From NCBI GenBank assembly GCA_004794785.1, contig SJOL01008365.1, forward strand, positions 262,480-326,479: DNA of 64,000 bases. Direction: 5' to 3'. Positions 1 through 11,990 of the stretch are shown one piece after another. The notes under the pieces were generated by a model. The model had not been told where the DNA came from, ran no database searches, and was given only the letters and a program-made list of their open reading frames with translations. The translations under genes and the position numbers were made by a program. Source of the DNA: Opisthorchis felineus. Its lineage: Eukaryota; Platyhelminthes; Trematoda; Opisthorchiida; Opisthorchiidae. Positions within the stretch are counted from its first letter, which is position 1, and every line of letters starts with the position of its first letter.

Positions 1-3000
1 TTGTTGTTTACTGTACAAATGTGGGTTTGTGTACATCACGTACACGCACTTGAATCATCATTATCGCCTCCTGGCCGATTGGTGTCAGTTATCTGGAACG
101 TAAGAAAAGTTAGTCGGTAACATTACACTTAGACTGGGCTTCGTTTCAAGGTTGCTCTGGTGGCTGAACAAAGCATATCTCTTACTGTTTGATCTGTTTA
201 GAGACTTACCACCTCTATACATGTACGCTCCTATCACGGTCGGACGAAGCCAAGAGGGGTGTGTGAAACTTACCTACCTATGTTTCTTTGAATGGCTTTA
301 AAAATTTTAATTCTCTCTTGTGTATCGCAGGAACGCGTTCTCTTTTTACGAAAACCGTGTTGGCTATGATTACAAGCTGCGACCTACAAACCATTTCCCA
401 AATCTTATCACATCTTCTGTTCCTGCTTAGCAGTACGCGACCCTCTGTCGTTGCCTGCTGCTCCCCGCCTTTAGCAGTTGAGTCAGAATTAGCGGTCAGG
501 GTCCTCAAACGCAATCCTTTGTCCGCACACTGCTGTTTTGTCAGTCGGCACTTGAGAACTCGGGCATCGTCATCTGTTCGCAAACAAACAAAATGATCTA
601 AGTCAATCAATTCTCAACTAACAAAGCTTTTCTCCTATCTTCGCCTTTAAATTCAACATAAATCACACCTTCCCATAAGTCCGCGCTTCTTCTCTCACTC
701 AAACTTTGTGTCTGCGTATGTCCTGTGTCCGGAACTTCCGAACACGACCCAAGGTTCACATGTTTATTTTGTACCGGAGTTCCCGATCTTTATTGAAACA
801 CTTGATGAGCTTGACATAATTACCCGTGCTATCTGTGGTGCGGGGTTAGCACTTAGTCCAAAGTCTTGGGTTATTTTTCTATATGGAACCTTGCACACAT
901 GTGTCTCTGTGCCGTCAGAGTTCACCAAACTGAACGCTACTCAGCGAGACAAGTGCTTGTATTTCCGACAGGCTGGGGCTCCAAAACTGGCAAGGATATC
1001 TTGTTGCTGTCTCGGCCGGCCGTAGGCAGTTTGTAGTAATATAGGTGACGTATGAATAAACATTTTGAAGGCTTTTTAAGTGTTGACTTCAAGCCATCGT
1101 TGTCGACAGAGAAAAGAACTTCTTCGGTCTGTCTTAGCTCCAACTCGTATCTTGTCAAGACGACAGCAGAAAATTCAGTTATCGGCGAAAAATTGAATCC
1201 AAGACCACAGTTCCTTTTGAAGTACAAAGCAGTGCCTTTCTCGTGTACGCTTGCATCGTACGGATTTCTGTTGGGTGCCATAAATTGATTGAAACCATTT
1301 CATTATCATTCCATAGTTTGCAAAGGACTTGTATTAATCAAAGTATCGGTTCATCCTGGTGCAAAACCCGGTATATAATCGAGCTCGAATTGGTTATGAT
1401 CTTTTAAGCATCAAGATACTCCCATCATGGTTTCCACTCGTTGGGAGTCAATCAGCCATTTAGGAAGCCAGAAAGTGCTCTTCGATTGTTTTTTTTTGTC
1501 GAGGGGGATTGCAATGGACAAAATACCATACTTTTAACATCGTCTCCTCAGTTAGGGCGTTCCTTCTTATGAGGTTTCTTTAGAATACTGACCGGTTTCC
1601 ATAAAACGTTTCATATGCGTTCACCCACGTGTGACGTCAACATTTTTGTGCCGTCAAAACTGCAACGTTATCCGTTTATTCAAATGGCTTGATTTAGCGC
1701 ATGCACCGAAACTTCTTAGGAATATGACCGAAAACTCAGCTAGTCTGTCCTAACCTTTATGAACATCACGGAGGATCTGTTTTTTACCAAATCGTGGGCT
1801 TAGAGATTCCACAAATGATAAGCAGGAAGCAGCCTTTGCGTGGCTAATTCGGTTTAGGAATATCGCAAACAAATGATTAGTTTGAGCCCAACGTTAGCAC
1901 CATCCTAATTTGCAAGTGCGTTCTCAGGCTTTCTTTATCGAATCCACTGTAAATTTGTAAGCCATTACCTACTGGGATTAGTCTAACCGTTTCTTATTTA
2001 ATAGGATTCACATAGCTTCCTGTAAGATATACACTGTATGCGACGCACGGATTTTGATGAGAAATGGTCACTGAGTTCCAGACATGAATTCCCTCTGCCA
2101 CACCGCACCAGGCTCAACCCGTTCACGTCTCACATAGTTCAAAGGCAATGAGAAAAGCCCCGACATCTCCAATATGAATCGAGTGCGTGGATTAAAGACT
2201 GTCTGTAGAATCTAGTATTTCTACTGTGGTGCCAATAGTCAAAAGTTGTGTTGGGGTGTCCTTTGGAAGGTACGTTAACGTCAGCTAAGTTACTTAAGTG
2301 CTTAAGCTGTTCGCTGGCATTCTCCCGAATAGGGTTGAGCTTGGAAGTCAAGTTTGCCAATCGATCAGCGCCCGGGTTTATTACGAGTATTTTGTCGGTA
2401 CCAATGATACGGGGTCGTGCTTTTCTCGTTGATGAAGTTCTATGGATTACGCTGGTTAGGTCACGTTCTTCGCTTATCAGAAGGTAGCTGCGCCCTGCAG
2501 AGCGCTTCTCAATCGGCCACGTGACTCATGGAAAAAAAATCACCAACTTAGGATATGACAGCGAGGCTTGGAAACTTTATGTTGCGCTGACAGTCACAGT
2601 TTGGCCGGATTGGAGCTAACTTCTGACCAAAATAGACCTTGACATATGAGCCTGACACCGTTTCAAAGGTTAGTGCTGTCCGTCATTTGTGAGGCGGGCT
2701 TGTTCCCTCTTATCCTTCCATCCATCGCTCCATCCTCCTATAACAACCAACGATTCCAAACGACTCAATATAGTCTGTCGTGGAGGTTATTGATTACCTC
2801 CCACCCCACACCCGTTTACGGAAGTAAACTACATTGCAAGCTATTTTCGTCAAATATCAACTTTTTTGCCAGCACTGTTCCGTCCCCATGTCACCGTGTG
2901 AAGGTGCACCTTTTGGTATGACTACGTTTCTTTCTGTTGTTGACCTACGTTGTCCTATTTTGTTATTTTGTGCAGGTTTTCACTCGATTGTCCAATTGTC

Positions 3001-5984
3001 TACAATTTCCGAGACCTCTGGACGCTGTTTCATGATTGGGTGTCGAGCCTAGGGATTGTTTCACAATGAGTTCATTCTCTGGGTCATGTGTTGTAAATTC
3101 CCCCGGGAAAATCTCATCCCGGTAGGAGGTTATCACGGTCATCATCAATGCAGCTCGCCGTATTAGAATTGTTGAGTAAATGAGCTTGGCAGTTTGGTTG
3201 CGACGGACTAACGGCTGTCTACACAACCTGAGCTGCCCATACTCACCTCAGTAGAAAACTGATGGGTAATTGCCACACACCCGTGAAATAAGTGTCATAC
3301 CAGACTCTAAGAGGACGGAGAGGGTGATGACCGAGATAGCCATAATGATGTAATTAAGTTAGCAATATTCGTACGCTCTTGAGCTCGAGTAAGTGTCATG
3401 TGGGGGAGAATCCACATCATTGGGGCTTGGTTTATGCGGCTTTCGAGCAGCAATTCAAGTGTGGATTTTTTAAAAAGCATTGTTCATACATTTACTGGTG
3501 GGAGAACAAGTGTATGGCATATCGATGCAGGGGGGACAACATGCAAATGCAAGGCACCTGTAGATAGATCTAACCCGGATTTCCCAAATTCAACTCCACA
3601 AATTTTTCCACTGTGACAACCTACTTTGTGACACACTACGTTGTACAATTGTTGGTATCTGTTCCGAAAGCAAACCCTGTCCACGTCTTGGATCTCGATA
3701 GCGCACCTGTCAAAAAACCTGTTCAGTTGAAATTGATTGGAAAGCTGAAGACTACTCCTGGGTCCTAGGCTACTCATCGAAAAGGGTGTGAGAATGTAGC
3801 TGAGATTGTACAAGCAGACATGGCGTTAATGCTTGATAATGTTGGTTTCCATACTAAGCTCGTAACAGAGGCCTATGCTGCATGTGGGCTGCTTTCCCGA
3901 CTAGTTACACCAATGGAACAATGAGTGGGTCTGTGTTCAAGCGCGCTATTCAAAGTGATCACAAACTAGACTGTTCGAATGCGTTGATTCAAAATACATA
4001 TTTGAAAATGGGGAGATTCTCAGCATTATGCACCGCATTCTCTCCCTCACAATCATGCACTGCTTCTATTCCCATCACTTCCGATTTGTTATTTATACTT
4101 CCTATACCTCACTCCAGGCCTCGTTTCAGAACGTGTTTTCCGATCTTTGCTTATATCATATCTCGTGACCTTATGTGATAGGTTCTGTCCTGACAGTTGC
4201 TCACACTGGGTTGTTACCCTATTTTGACATGTGTTCTGAGTCAATCAACCCATTTCCGTGCCACCGCTCCATCGTATGCATGCGCACACAGATAATTCTC
4301 ACCCATCCACATCACGGTGCAGAGCTAAGTACCGAGCGTTTCCGAGCCTTCGTTCACCTGATTTTTGGGCGTCAAGCTGTGCAGTCAGCGAACCACCCTC
4401 CTGCTGTTGCTGATTGGTGATCACTTGTTCACCCTAACTCTCAATCAAACTCAGCAGATGGCGCGCGCCTGTGCGATAATTCGATGACGAAGTTGTGTCG
4501 GCCTCGGACTTGTGCCTTTATGTAGGTGCATGCATGTTCACTTCACATCTTTACACCTGTCAGTCAAGCTAGACTGCATACTTATTGTCACTGTTGCTCG
4601 ACCTGCGTGCGCGGCATTGAAATTGCCGTCATTGCACCACCAGACACCTGTTGTATGTGTGTACATTCTCTGTTTTACTGCCTGTTTGGCCCACTCATGG
4701 GCTTTCGACCTCCCAATGATTCGGACGGCGGACCAACTTTGTTCGCCCAGTTGGGGTGATTGTGACACAAGTTTTGTTGCACCATACTTCAAACGGTTCG
4801 TCACACACACACATGCACGGTAAACCTGCTGGCACATGGAGCAACAGGTGCGATGGGAATCGCTCCGTGGGGCGCGTGACCACACGTCAACCGCTCTAGA
4901 GCAATTGTCGTGTCCGTAATTGGCTCGTAATTAGACAGACTTCCTGCACTTACAAGAGCGAATAAACATGCTCACAATACGTGAGTTTCATCATCATAGG
5001 CATTCTACTGGTGATCCATTTGTGTGCATGCATTCGCGGAGATGGCTATTTTTCGTTGTACTGTGATTGAATCGCATTGCTGGTATGAGCCAGACATGCG
5101 CCACAAACAGTCGTTTATTACGATCGATACGTACAGGCGCTGACAACTGTTATCCGTGATCGAGTTGAATTGGTCCTAAAAAGAACGTAGTTTGGAATCT
5201 CTCTTCTCCATTTTTTCAAGGGTGTTCCGATAAACCTGATTCCGCCACTTTCGATTCTGCTTTGCGTTCGGAAGTATTGCAGTAGTGTTACACTGTAATT
5301 CCCATCTAATTGAGCCAGCTCTGTGTAACTCAGCTGTCTACCCCCTTGACTCCTGTATGTCCTCATATTTTCATCCCCTACTTTGGCGGACGGCTATGGA
5401 GACACCGTTTTAATACTGCTCATGAGTGCAATGAAAAATCGGGACAACTCACCACCTGATTCGCCCTTTTGAGAGCTCACTGGGTAGGCGTAGTTCCCGA
5501 ATCTCCTTCTGGCTTATTAACTAATTGAATATCAATTTTTATGTGTTGCAACAAATCCTCACTTGCAACCTAAGTTGGATCTTGACGGGGGACTCAGTTG
5601 ATAATCATCTGAATTTATTTGTGCAGCCACTCAGTTTAAGAATAGTATAAACGGTGGATTCAGATAAATTTCAGTGGGACCTCCAGCCAACATGAACAGA
5701 AACAGTTTTCATCCAATATCTCTTGATTTTCTTCACTTTGCAATCCCCACCTTAAATACAGAACTGGCTCAGTGTACGTCTGAATTTGGATATACTGAAT
5801 CGTTGTTTGTTGTGGTTTCGTTTCCGTCGCTCACATGGTTAAGTGTTTACTAAAAATATTCCTTGTGTTCTCGTAAACTGCCCGCTTTCGAAAGTTCAAT
5901 CTATACTACTCAACAGACAGTCGCACCTTTGTGACAAACATGCCGGTGAATTTAGTTTATTTGTATGTGTGGAGCTCATGGTTG
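1..5984. other. Non-coding flank, nothing recognised
   Basis: Open frames here are short (up to about 115 codons), lie on both strands, and lack convincing splice borders or familiar motifs. I see no tRNA, no clear transposon domain and no long tandem repeat. A short CA run lies near 4802-4814. It could be upstream intron of the plus-strand gene or intergenic DNA; the sequence does not decide. Confidence 0.5.
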
Positions 5985-6215
5985 TACGTGGGCTGGGATA
6001 CTGCCAGGATGCCTACACCTAGACAGGAGGACGATTAGAATCCTTGAACAACAGCTTTGGCTCAAAAGCCCGACTGCAAGGCAGCGGTATGTGTGCTAGA
6101 AATGCAAGTACATTACCATTTTTACGGAACACGTCGCCACACATGTTCCAACCTTCAACCTGGGGGACCAGGAGACTGTGTTTGTCAGACCTCTAACCAC
6201 TGACCAACCTGGTAC
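5985..6215 (-). mobile_element. Degenerate tRNA-derived SINE copy
   Basis: Read on the minus strand, 6192-6206 resembles a tRNA A box (TGGTCAGTGGTTAGAG) and 6151-6160 a weak B box (GGTTGAAGGT), at roughly tRNA spacing. Downstream in the same orientation, about 5992-6030 matches the body of the better SINE at 35105-35285 (the plus strand reads GGCTGGGATACTGCCAGG in both, followed by a CCTAGACAG-like stretch). The gap between B box and body is about 100 bases longer than in the 35 kb copy, so an insertion is likely. The body match is good; assigning the A and B boxes to the same insertion is inference. Confidence 0.42.
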
Positions 6216-9200
6216 GAGAGACTCTTCGAGTGTCGCGCGGACCCCCCCCCACCATGGCTCAATGGGTCGCCGAGGTACGCAAACCACCACACCACGGTAA
6301 GGTCCAGTCTCTTTGTGACGGCCTGAATGAGTGTCTGGAAGTGTATGCACCTCGGAATGATTGTAGTAAGGTAGCACTAAGTCCCTTCCCTGTCCACCTT
6401 CATTCTTTTCTTCACAATAAGGCTTTCAAATAAATCATGGTTGCACGGCATCGAAGCATCAGTGTTGAACACTGATGTTACACTGTCCATGATGATGATG
6501 ATGAATTTAGTTGATGTGAACCCGTAGCGAGATTACTGCATATCTGCAGAAAGGGCAGACCTTTTGTATGATCGCAGAGTGCTTTTACTGCCCTTGAACA
6601 TACTGACCGAGCACATTTTTATTACTATAACTTAGGTTTTAGACCAATCTCTCACTTTGAAAGGTTTTGTTCCCACATCATTCTATTTTGAGCGATCCCC
6701 CTCTTGTCCTAGCCCAGTCGCTCTGGAACCGATGGAAAGTATTGAATTCGAACTTCGCTCTTATTTACACGTGTCATGAGTATATATCCTTGGTCGTGCC
6801 AGGATTTGACGTCTGGACACCTGACATGCAGAAAGTGCGTGCCCACATACAACTAGTTGTAGGTGGTTGATCATTCCTCTTCCCATTCTGGTGGTTTGAT
6901 GTGAAGAGAACGGGGCCTGTTCAAGAGAAAGCAATCTGAGCAAACAGATGATCGTGAACTGTCTGACAGTATACAGGCGTCCATGGTGCCACTTGACTGA
7001 GTAGTACAGATCCTATTGCTAACACGATCGGCAAAATTACTGGATCGTTGTTCGAGATGTCAGGTAAACCATCCTATCGCCCAAGCCTGATCACATTCAC
7101 CTTCTCAGTCAGGTGATCCAGCGTGCTCTGGCGGACTGGTGGTAACATATTCGCCTTGGATGTCAGATATCTGGGATATGCACTGCTCGTAGGCACTATT
7201 CAGAACGAACCTTGACTCCAGTGCTTCTGTGCTTTGGGGTGAACTAACCTGAATAATCACACTAGAATAGGAAGCGAACTGTTTGAACGAATTTTTTTCA
7301 GCTCAGTTGTGCATGTTGTTATCGAACTGATTTCTTTTACCCACTTCCTTCATTTTTACGCGGAGTTGACGATCCTTTTTTTAGGTTTATGATAATCCCA
7401 ACTCACCTCCTTTTCACTTTATCCACACAACCAAATCTTGTGAACCTTTGGTCCTTTGTGGTAATTCGAACAGTTGTCTCAATATCATATTAAACGACGC
7501 ACAACGAAAGAAACTCGTCGGTTCGGCCGTTTGTCGCATAAGCTAGGGATGCAAGTGATAGGAAGAGGTGCCTTTCGATACCAGTGATGATGGAGATACG
7601 ATGGAAAGTTTCTTTCTGTTTCACGTAGATAACACAATTCCCAAATGGCCTTGAAAAATTTTGAGCAGCCTGTCAAATGAACTTACGTTTGTGTGTGCGT
7701 GGGTTTGTACTCACAGTCAGGTGTTGTTCCACTCCTCTGTAGCGTAGCTTTTTCCCAATATCGTCCTGCTCTTTTCCGTGAGAAATTAATTTCCTCAACA
7801 CCGAAAACTCTGGTCCCATCAAACCGTCTCTAGTGACACGGCGCTCGGGGAAAATGTCTCGCGTGTCACATACAGTGGCAAAACTGGATGAGGTAAAGAT
7901 TAAGCTTTAAATGACTCTTGCTGGTTTTTTGTTCCTGTGTGTCAAGGGTCTTGCGTCTCTCTGTGTGAGCTTGAGTGTGAAACGAACGCGTGTAGTCGGG
8001 TTCACTCTTTTCCCATCGGTTTTTGACAGTTTTATCGACTCTGTGAAAAGATGATTTTCTGCAACTCAGGCACACGTACACACGCAGACGCACAACACCT
8101 TCCTCTTGATCTCCCCTTCATCTTCAACTGGAATAAACCAAGCTTAAAAGATAAACTCATCCACCATGTCTTTGTCACAAGTCGGTGCTCTGCCGTCTCC
8201 TCGATATCGAATTAATGACCGAAGCTGGAAGATTGTTTTTTCTTGCTAACTGTCGTTATGTTCTGCTTTGTGTGCTTGTCTGCGTGTGTTCGTGTTCATG
8301 CGTCATTTTTATGGTGCGTGAGAACTCAAAGAACGTAGACAGTTCAGGTTCCATTCGAGTGCGTTTGAGCAGCTCTAGTATCACTGTGCGTCAGGTAGAC
8401 AACAGGAAATAGCAATGGGAGAGCGATTGAGCCATAAATGGGAAATAAATGAGAACTCAGGAAAGAGGCGTTTCACAAAGGTCTGTCTCACGAATGTCAC
8501 TGGCAACAGTCGTCACTGTCACGCCGCTCACACCATGCTCTCCTAAGGTTTTCGTTTTACATACTACTCCAGTCTCAAATCTCGGATAAGCACCTTTCAA
8601 ATTAAAAATCTGAATCCCATTTAGACTGTATGTAGCTTATTGGGAGCCGTACATCTCAACAGTATTTCACATCTTAATTTCTCCTTAATTCTCTTGCAAA
8701 TTATTTCCATTGGTTTCTGCGAAATGTGCGCAGACAATCCAATTCAGTTGTCACTTTTCAATGTATGATTTGAGTGTAAGGCTTATGAGTGAAATAGGCT
8801 TGTTGGTGAATGCCATTTTTGATCAAAGTATCCAACCTGGACAGTTGTAGGATGAACTCGCACTTTCCCGAGCTTCGATGAATGACCTAATGATTTCATC
8901 AAGGTATTTGCCCCGGGAATCACCTGGAGGAAAAATACTGTTTCATTTGTTGGAATTAAAGGGTAAGAAGCAGAGGAGGATAGGTATGTGACAGTTGTTG
9001 CGATTTACACCGCGTTTATTTTCCATTTATGTTTCGTGCCATTGCGTTTTGGCAGTAGGCGTTGACCGTGAGAGTGACCCACAATGGGCACACATCCACA
9101 ACCTGATTCCTATGGCTTATTGACGAGCTGTTTGTGGATACCCGTACGAGGATGTTTGAAACGAATTGGGCCACAGAACGGTCACTGTCCGATAGGCACC

Positions 9201-11944
9201 AACTATGTAGGCTTTTCTACGAATCTTTACTCGTTTTTTCTGTAGTTGCATACATAGGCGAAAATAGTGTCTGGTTTAACATTTTCGGGCCATATGCGGA
9301 TTGAATTTGATTGACATTGTTGCTACTATGGACCATGGTTCTTTTCACTCAGTCGCATCAATCGATTTTAGACTGCTACTATATATTCTCAGGGCAGGCA
9401 CACATACCACAGTGACAGTGCATTCTTTTGGTAGATACTTTCAACAGAATATGTTTTCAGTGGCAAAAAATATTTTGAACCTCATTCGCTGCCTATGTCA
9501 ACAACTCAAAAAATGACTGGGTTACCTTGCGTTCAGTGGATTGGGCCTGTGCTATATTCGTGCTATATTCTTCTGGACCATCTCATCTTTGTAGAACGTT
9601 TTTACTTACTCATGCTTGTTTGATTCCTTGTTGACCCATTTCGATCGCCTAGTTATCTCTTGGTTAGTGAATCAGTCAACTTGGGGTTTGCAGTACTCTT
9701 GTGCAAGAGAACCATCGCTTTGCCAGTATTGCGGTGGATCCGGTTAAATCAAATTTCACGGAAATTGTTCCGAGATCCAGTTCAAACGTGGTTAACCATG
9801 GTGAGAGAGAGATGGGTTAAGACATCTCATACGTGTTTGCATTCGTCTTTTCCCATTGGTGATCATAGACGACGTATAAAACTAGCATACAGTATGTTTA
9901 CTCGTATCGTTGCAATATCTAATCCTTGTCTTTTTCCCGGGTTTGATATTTTGTTCAGTTGAGCTCGTTGGGTTCGGAATGTGAGATCAAGGCTTCCAAA
10001 CCTGTGTCATTACACAATCACCGATATAGCCATTCTAGACGTCGTTTGCCCTAGTGATGCCCCAAATCCGTTAAAGTTAGACCACAATAGTCAGCTGTCA
10101 TTTGGACTCTTTTTGACTTTGTGCTCCCCAACTATAGCAGCAGGAACTTTGATCAGTCGTTCGACTATGATGGCACGGGTAGATCTGCTCTACTGACAGT
10201 TACATAGTTTTGATGGTTTGAAGGTACAATATGCATCAGAGTATTGCCTTTTTTCGTTATTCACACGCGTCCTTATGTCGTGTTTCACAGGGATGACATG
10301 TGAACACTTTGTAACACTTCGATCATCTAGCGCTATAAAGTGAACTGTGAGTTGTTCTGTGGAATAAATCATTCACTTGCACCCTGAGGCGCATTGAATA
10401 ATGGGTCAATCCCGCTGATCGCATCTCACCGCAACCAATCTTCATTTTATTTCGGTGATGGTCGAACGTGTGGACTCGTTTGAATCCTACCACCTTCCAT
10501 TGAGGACCAGTGCTTTTCGTAATAAATCCCTACTATTTATTGCTTTCCACTCTTCATTCGAACCGTTCCTTTCCATGGTTTTGTGGCAGTTGAGCACTTA
10601 CATCCAAAGCCTGTCACAGATGCCTGTTTGGTTGATATTCAACAGATAGAATTATTTTTCCTCAAACGTAATACATAGAGATTGGCAATGGACTGTTGAG
10701 AGATTTTGACCGAGCGAGTACCATCGCTAAATGATTTCGTCTTATTTTCCAATTGGGCTGCCCACCTTTGGCGAACTACTTTCGTATCTGGCTTTTTTTA
10801 AATTCGTCTAATGTAGTGTAATCTCTTCACATTCTCTGAGCAATCCATTAAGTATCTGATGAAAGCAAATTACAGTGAACGAAATGTTTGTCACCGCAGC
10901 TATTCGGCCGACAGATTTTCACAACGAACGCAACGTTCTATGTGTGCAATCTTTACTCAACCTCTTGTCATATTCAACAACATTTCGAATGTTTATCAAG
11001 TAGTCCTTACTGATTTTTCGGACGATTCTCTGGTGGTCCGGATAATGCAAGTTTGGAACGGGTTTCGCATTCGTGCAGGTGAGGACTATCATGCAGGTCC
11101 GCTATTCAAAGATTTCTTCTAGGTCAGCAGTGTGAGGGAAATCGTTTTTCGAAAGAAGAATCTTTGATGACAATCATAATCACTTGCAACCGCTGGGTAT
11201 CAATGACTTCTTCTATACTCTTACTCAGCATATTGTGTATACTGTATATGAGGATTTGGTAACTGGTTCCCAAGGATCTTGTTCTGCACCATGCTCTACC
11301 ATTGTTGGAGTGTCCCAGATGGACGTAACGGGAACTGTTGTGTGGCCCCTTTGTCACCCACATTGCTTACTCATAACGCCCGTGGTCGCTGACATTGAAA
11401 ACCCACATTTCCTCGCTTTACTTGTATTCATAGCCTGCATAAACTTCCAGGCTCCATCCACTTAAGCGAAAAGTGCTTGGATTAGTGCAATGCCCCTCTG
11501 ATAAGCCCCCTAACGAGATCCTCTATGATAAAAAAGTGAACTGACGGGCCCGATGGGTTTTCCCTGTTTGGGAGATGTGTGTAAATTGATGAGATTGACC
11601 AGATTTCGAAGGTGTGAGGCGTAAGAGTGAAACTATGTGGAATGTCTGATTCCGTTAGCCCCCCCCCCATTAGTTTGTTGCCCTAGGATGCAGTCAGCTA
11701 ATAAAACATTTCATGACCGGGGAATTTGGTCTTGCAGTGTCCTGCAACACCCACAGAACGTCCACCCTGTGAATAGAGTATACTCTGATTTCGCAGTTAC
11801 TGAGGTGGCTGCATGTCAAATGACGGCCACACGCGCTACCTTCTACCCCATGTGCAGTCGAAAATGCTTTTTGGTTAATGGCATATTCTCAGTTGTATGT
11901 GCTCAGAACACCAGGATTTTCACATTTCATCCGTGTCTTTTCAG
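6216..11944. other. Non-coding DNA with short C-run and small palindrome
   Basis: No exon, RNA gene or recognisable transposon protein was found. A C homopolymer sits near 6241-6250, a short GAT run near 6490-6503, and a 21-base near-perfect palindrome at 6457-6477. Open frames are scattered on both strands without codon or splice support. Confidence 0.45.
6457..6477. repeat. Short perfect inverted repeat
   Basis: Two 10-base arms, CATCAGTGTT and AACACTGATG, are exact reverse complements around a single G. It could form a cruciform in DNA or a tight hairpin in RNA, or be a protein-binding dyad. No flanking target duplication is evident. Confidence 0.8.
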
Positions 11945-11990
11945 ATTCCCAGGATATTTGACTTCTTCGGGAAGAATGGAGGAACTTCAT
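11945..11990 (+). CDS. Possible 46-base exon upstream of the Ala/Ser-rich gene
   Basis: A pyrimidine-rich stretch ending CTTTTCAG lies just before 11945, and a strong GTGAGT donor begins at 11991. Read from its first base, the segment encodes about 15 residues (beginning IPRIFDFF) with no stop and ends in phase 1. That is the phase required by the exon beginning at 14413. A second frame (beginning FPGYLTSS) is also open, ends in phase 0, and would suit the alternative acceptor after 14420. Both splice borders look good, but the segment is short and I recognise no homologue, so this is a candidate only. Small internal exons like this are common in flatworm genes. Confidence 0.28.

Noticed and set aside
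937..1281. 114-codon minus-strand open frame
   Set aside because: Reads somewhat protein-like but has no recognised motif and overlaps equally open plus-strand frames; not supportable as a gene.
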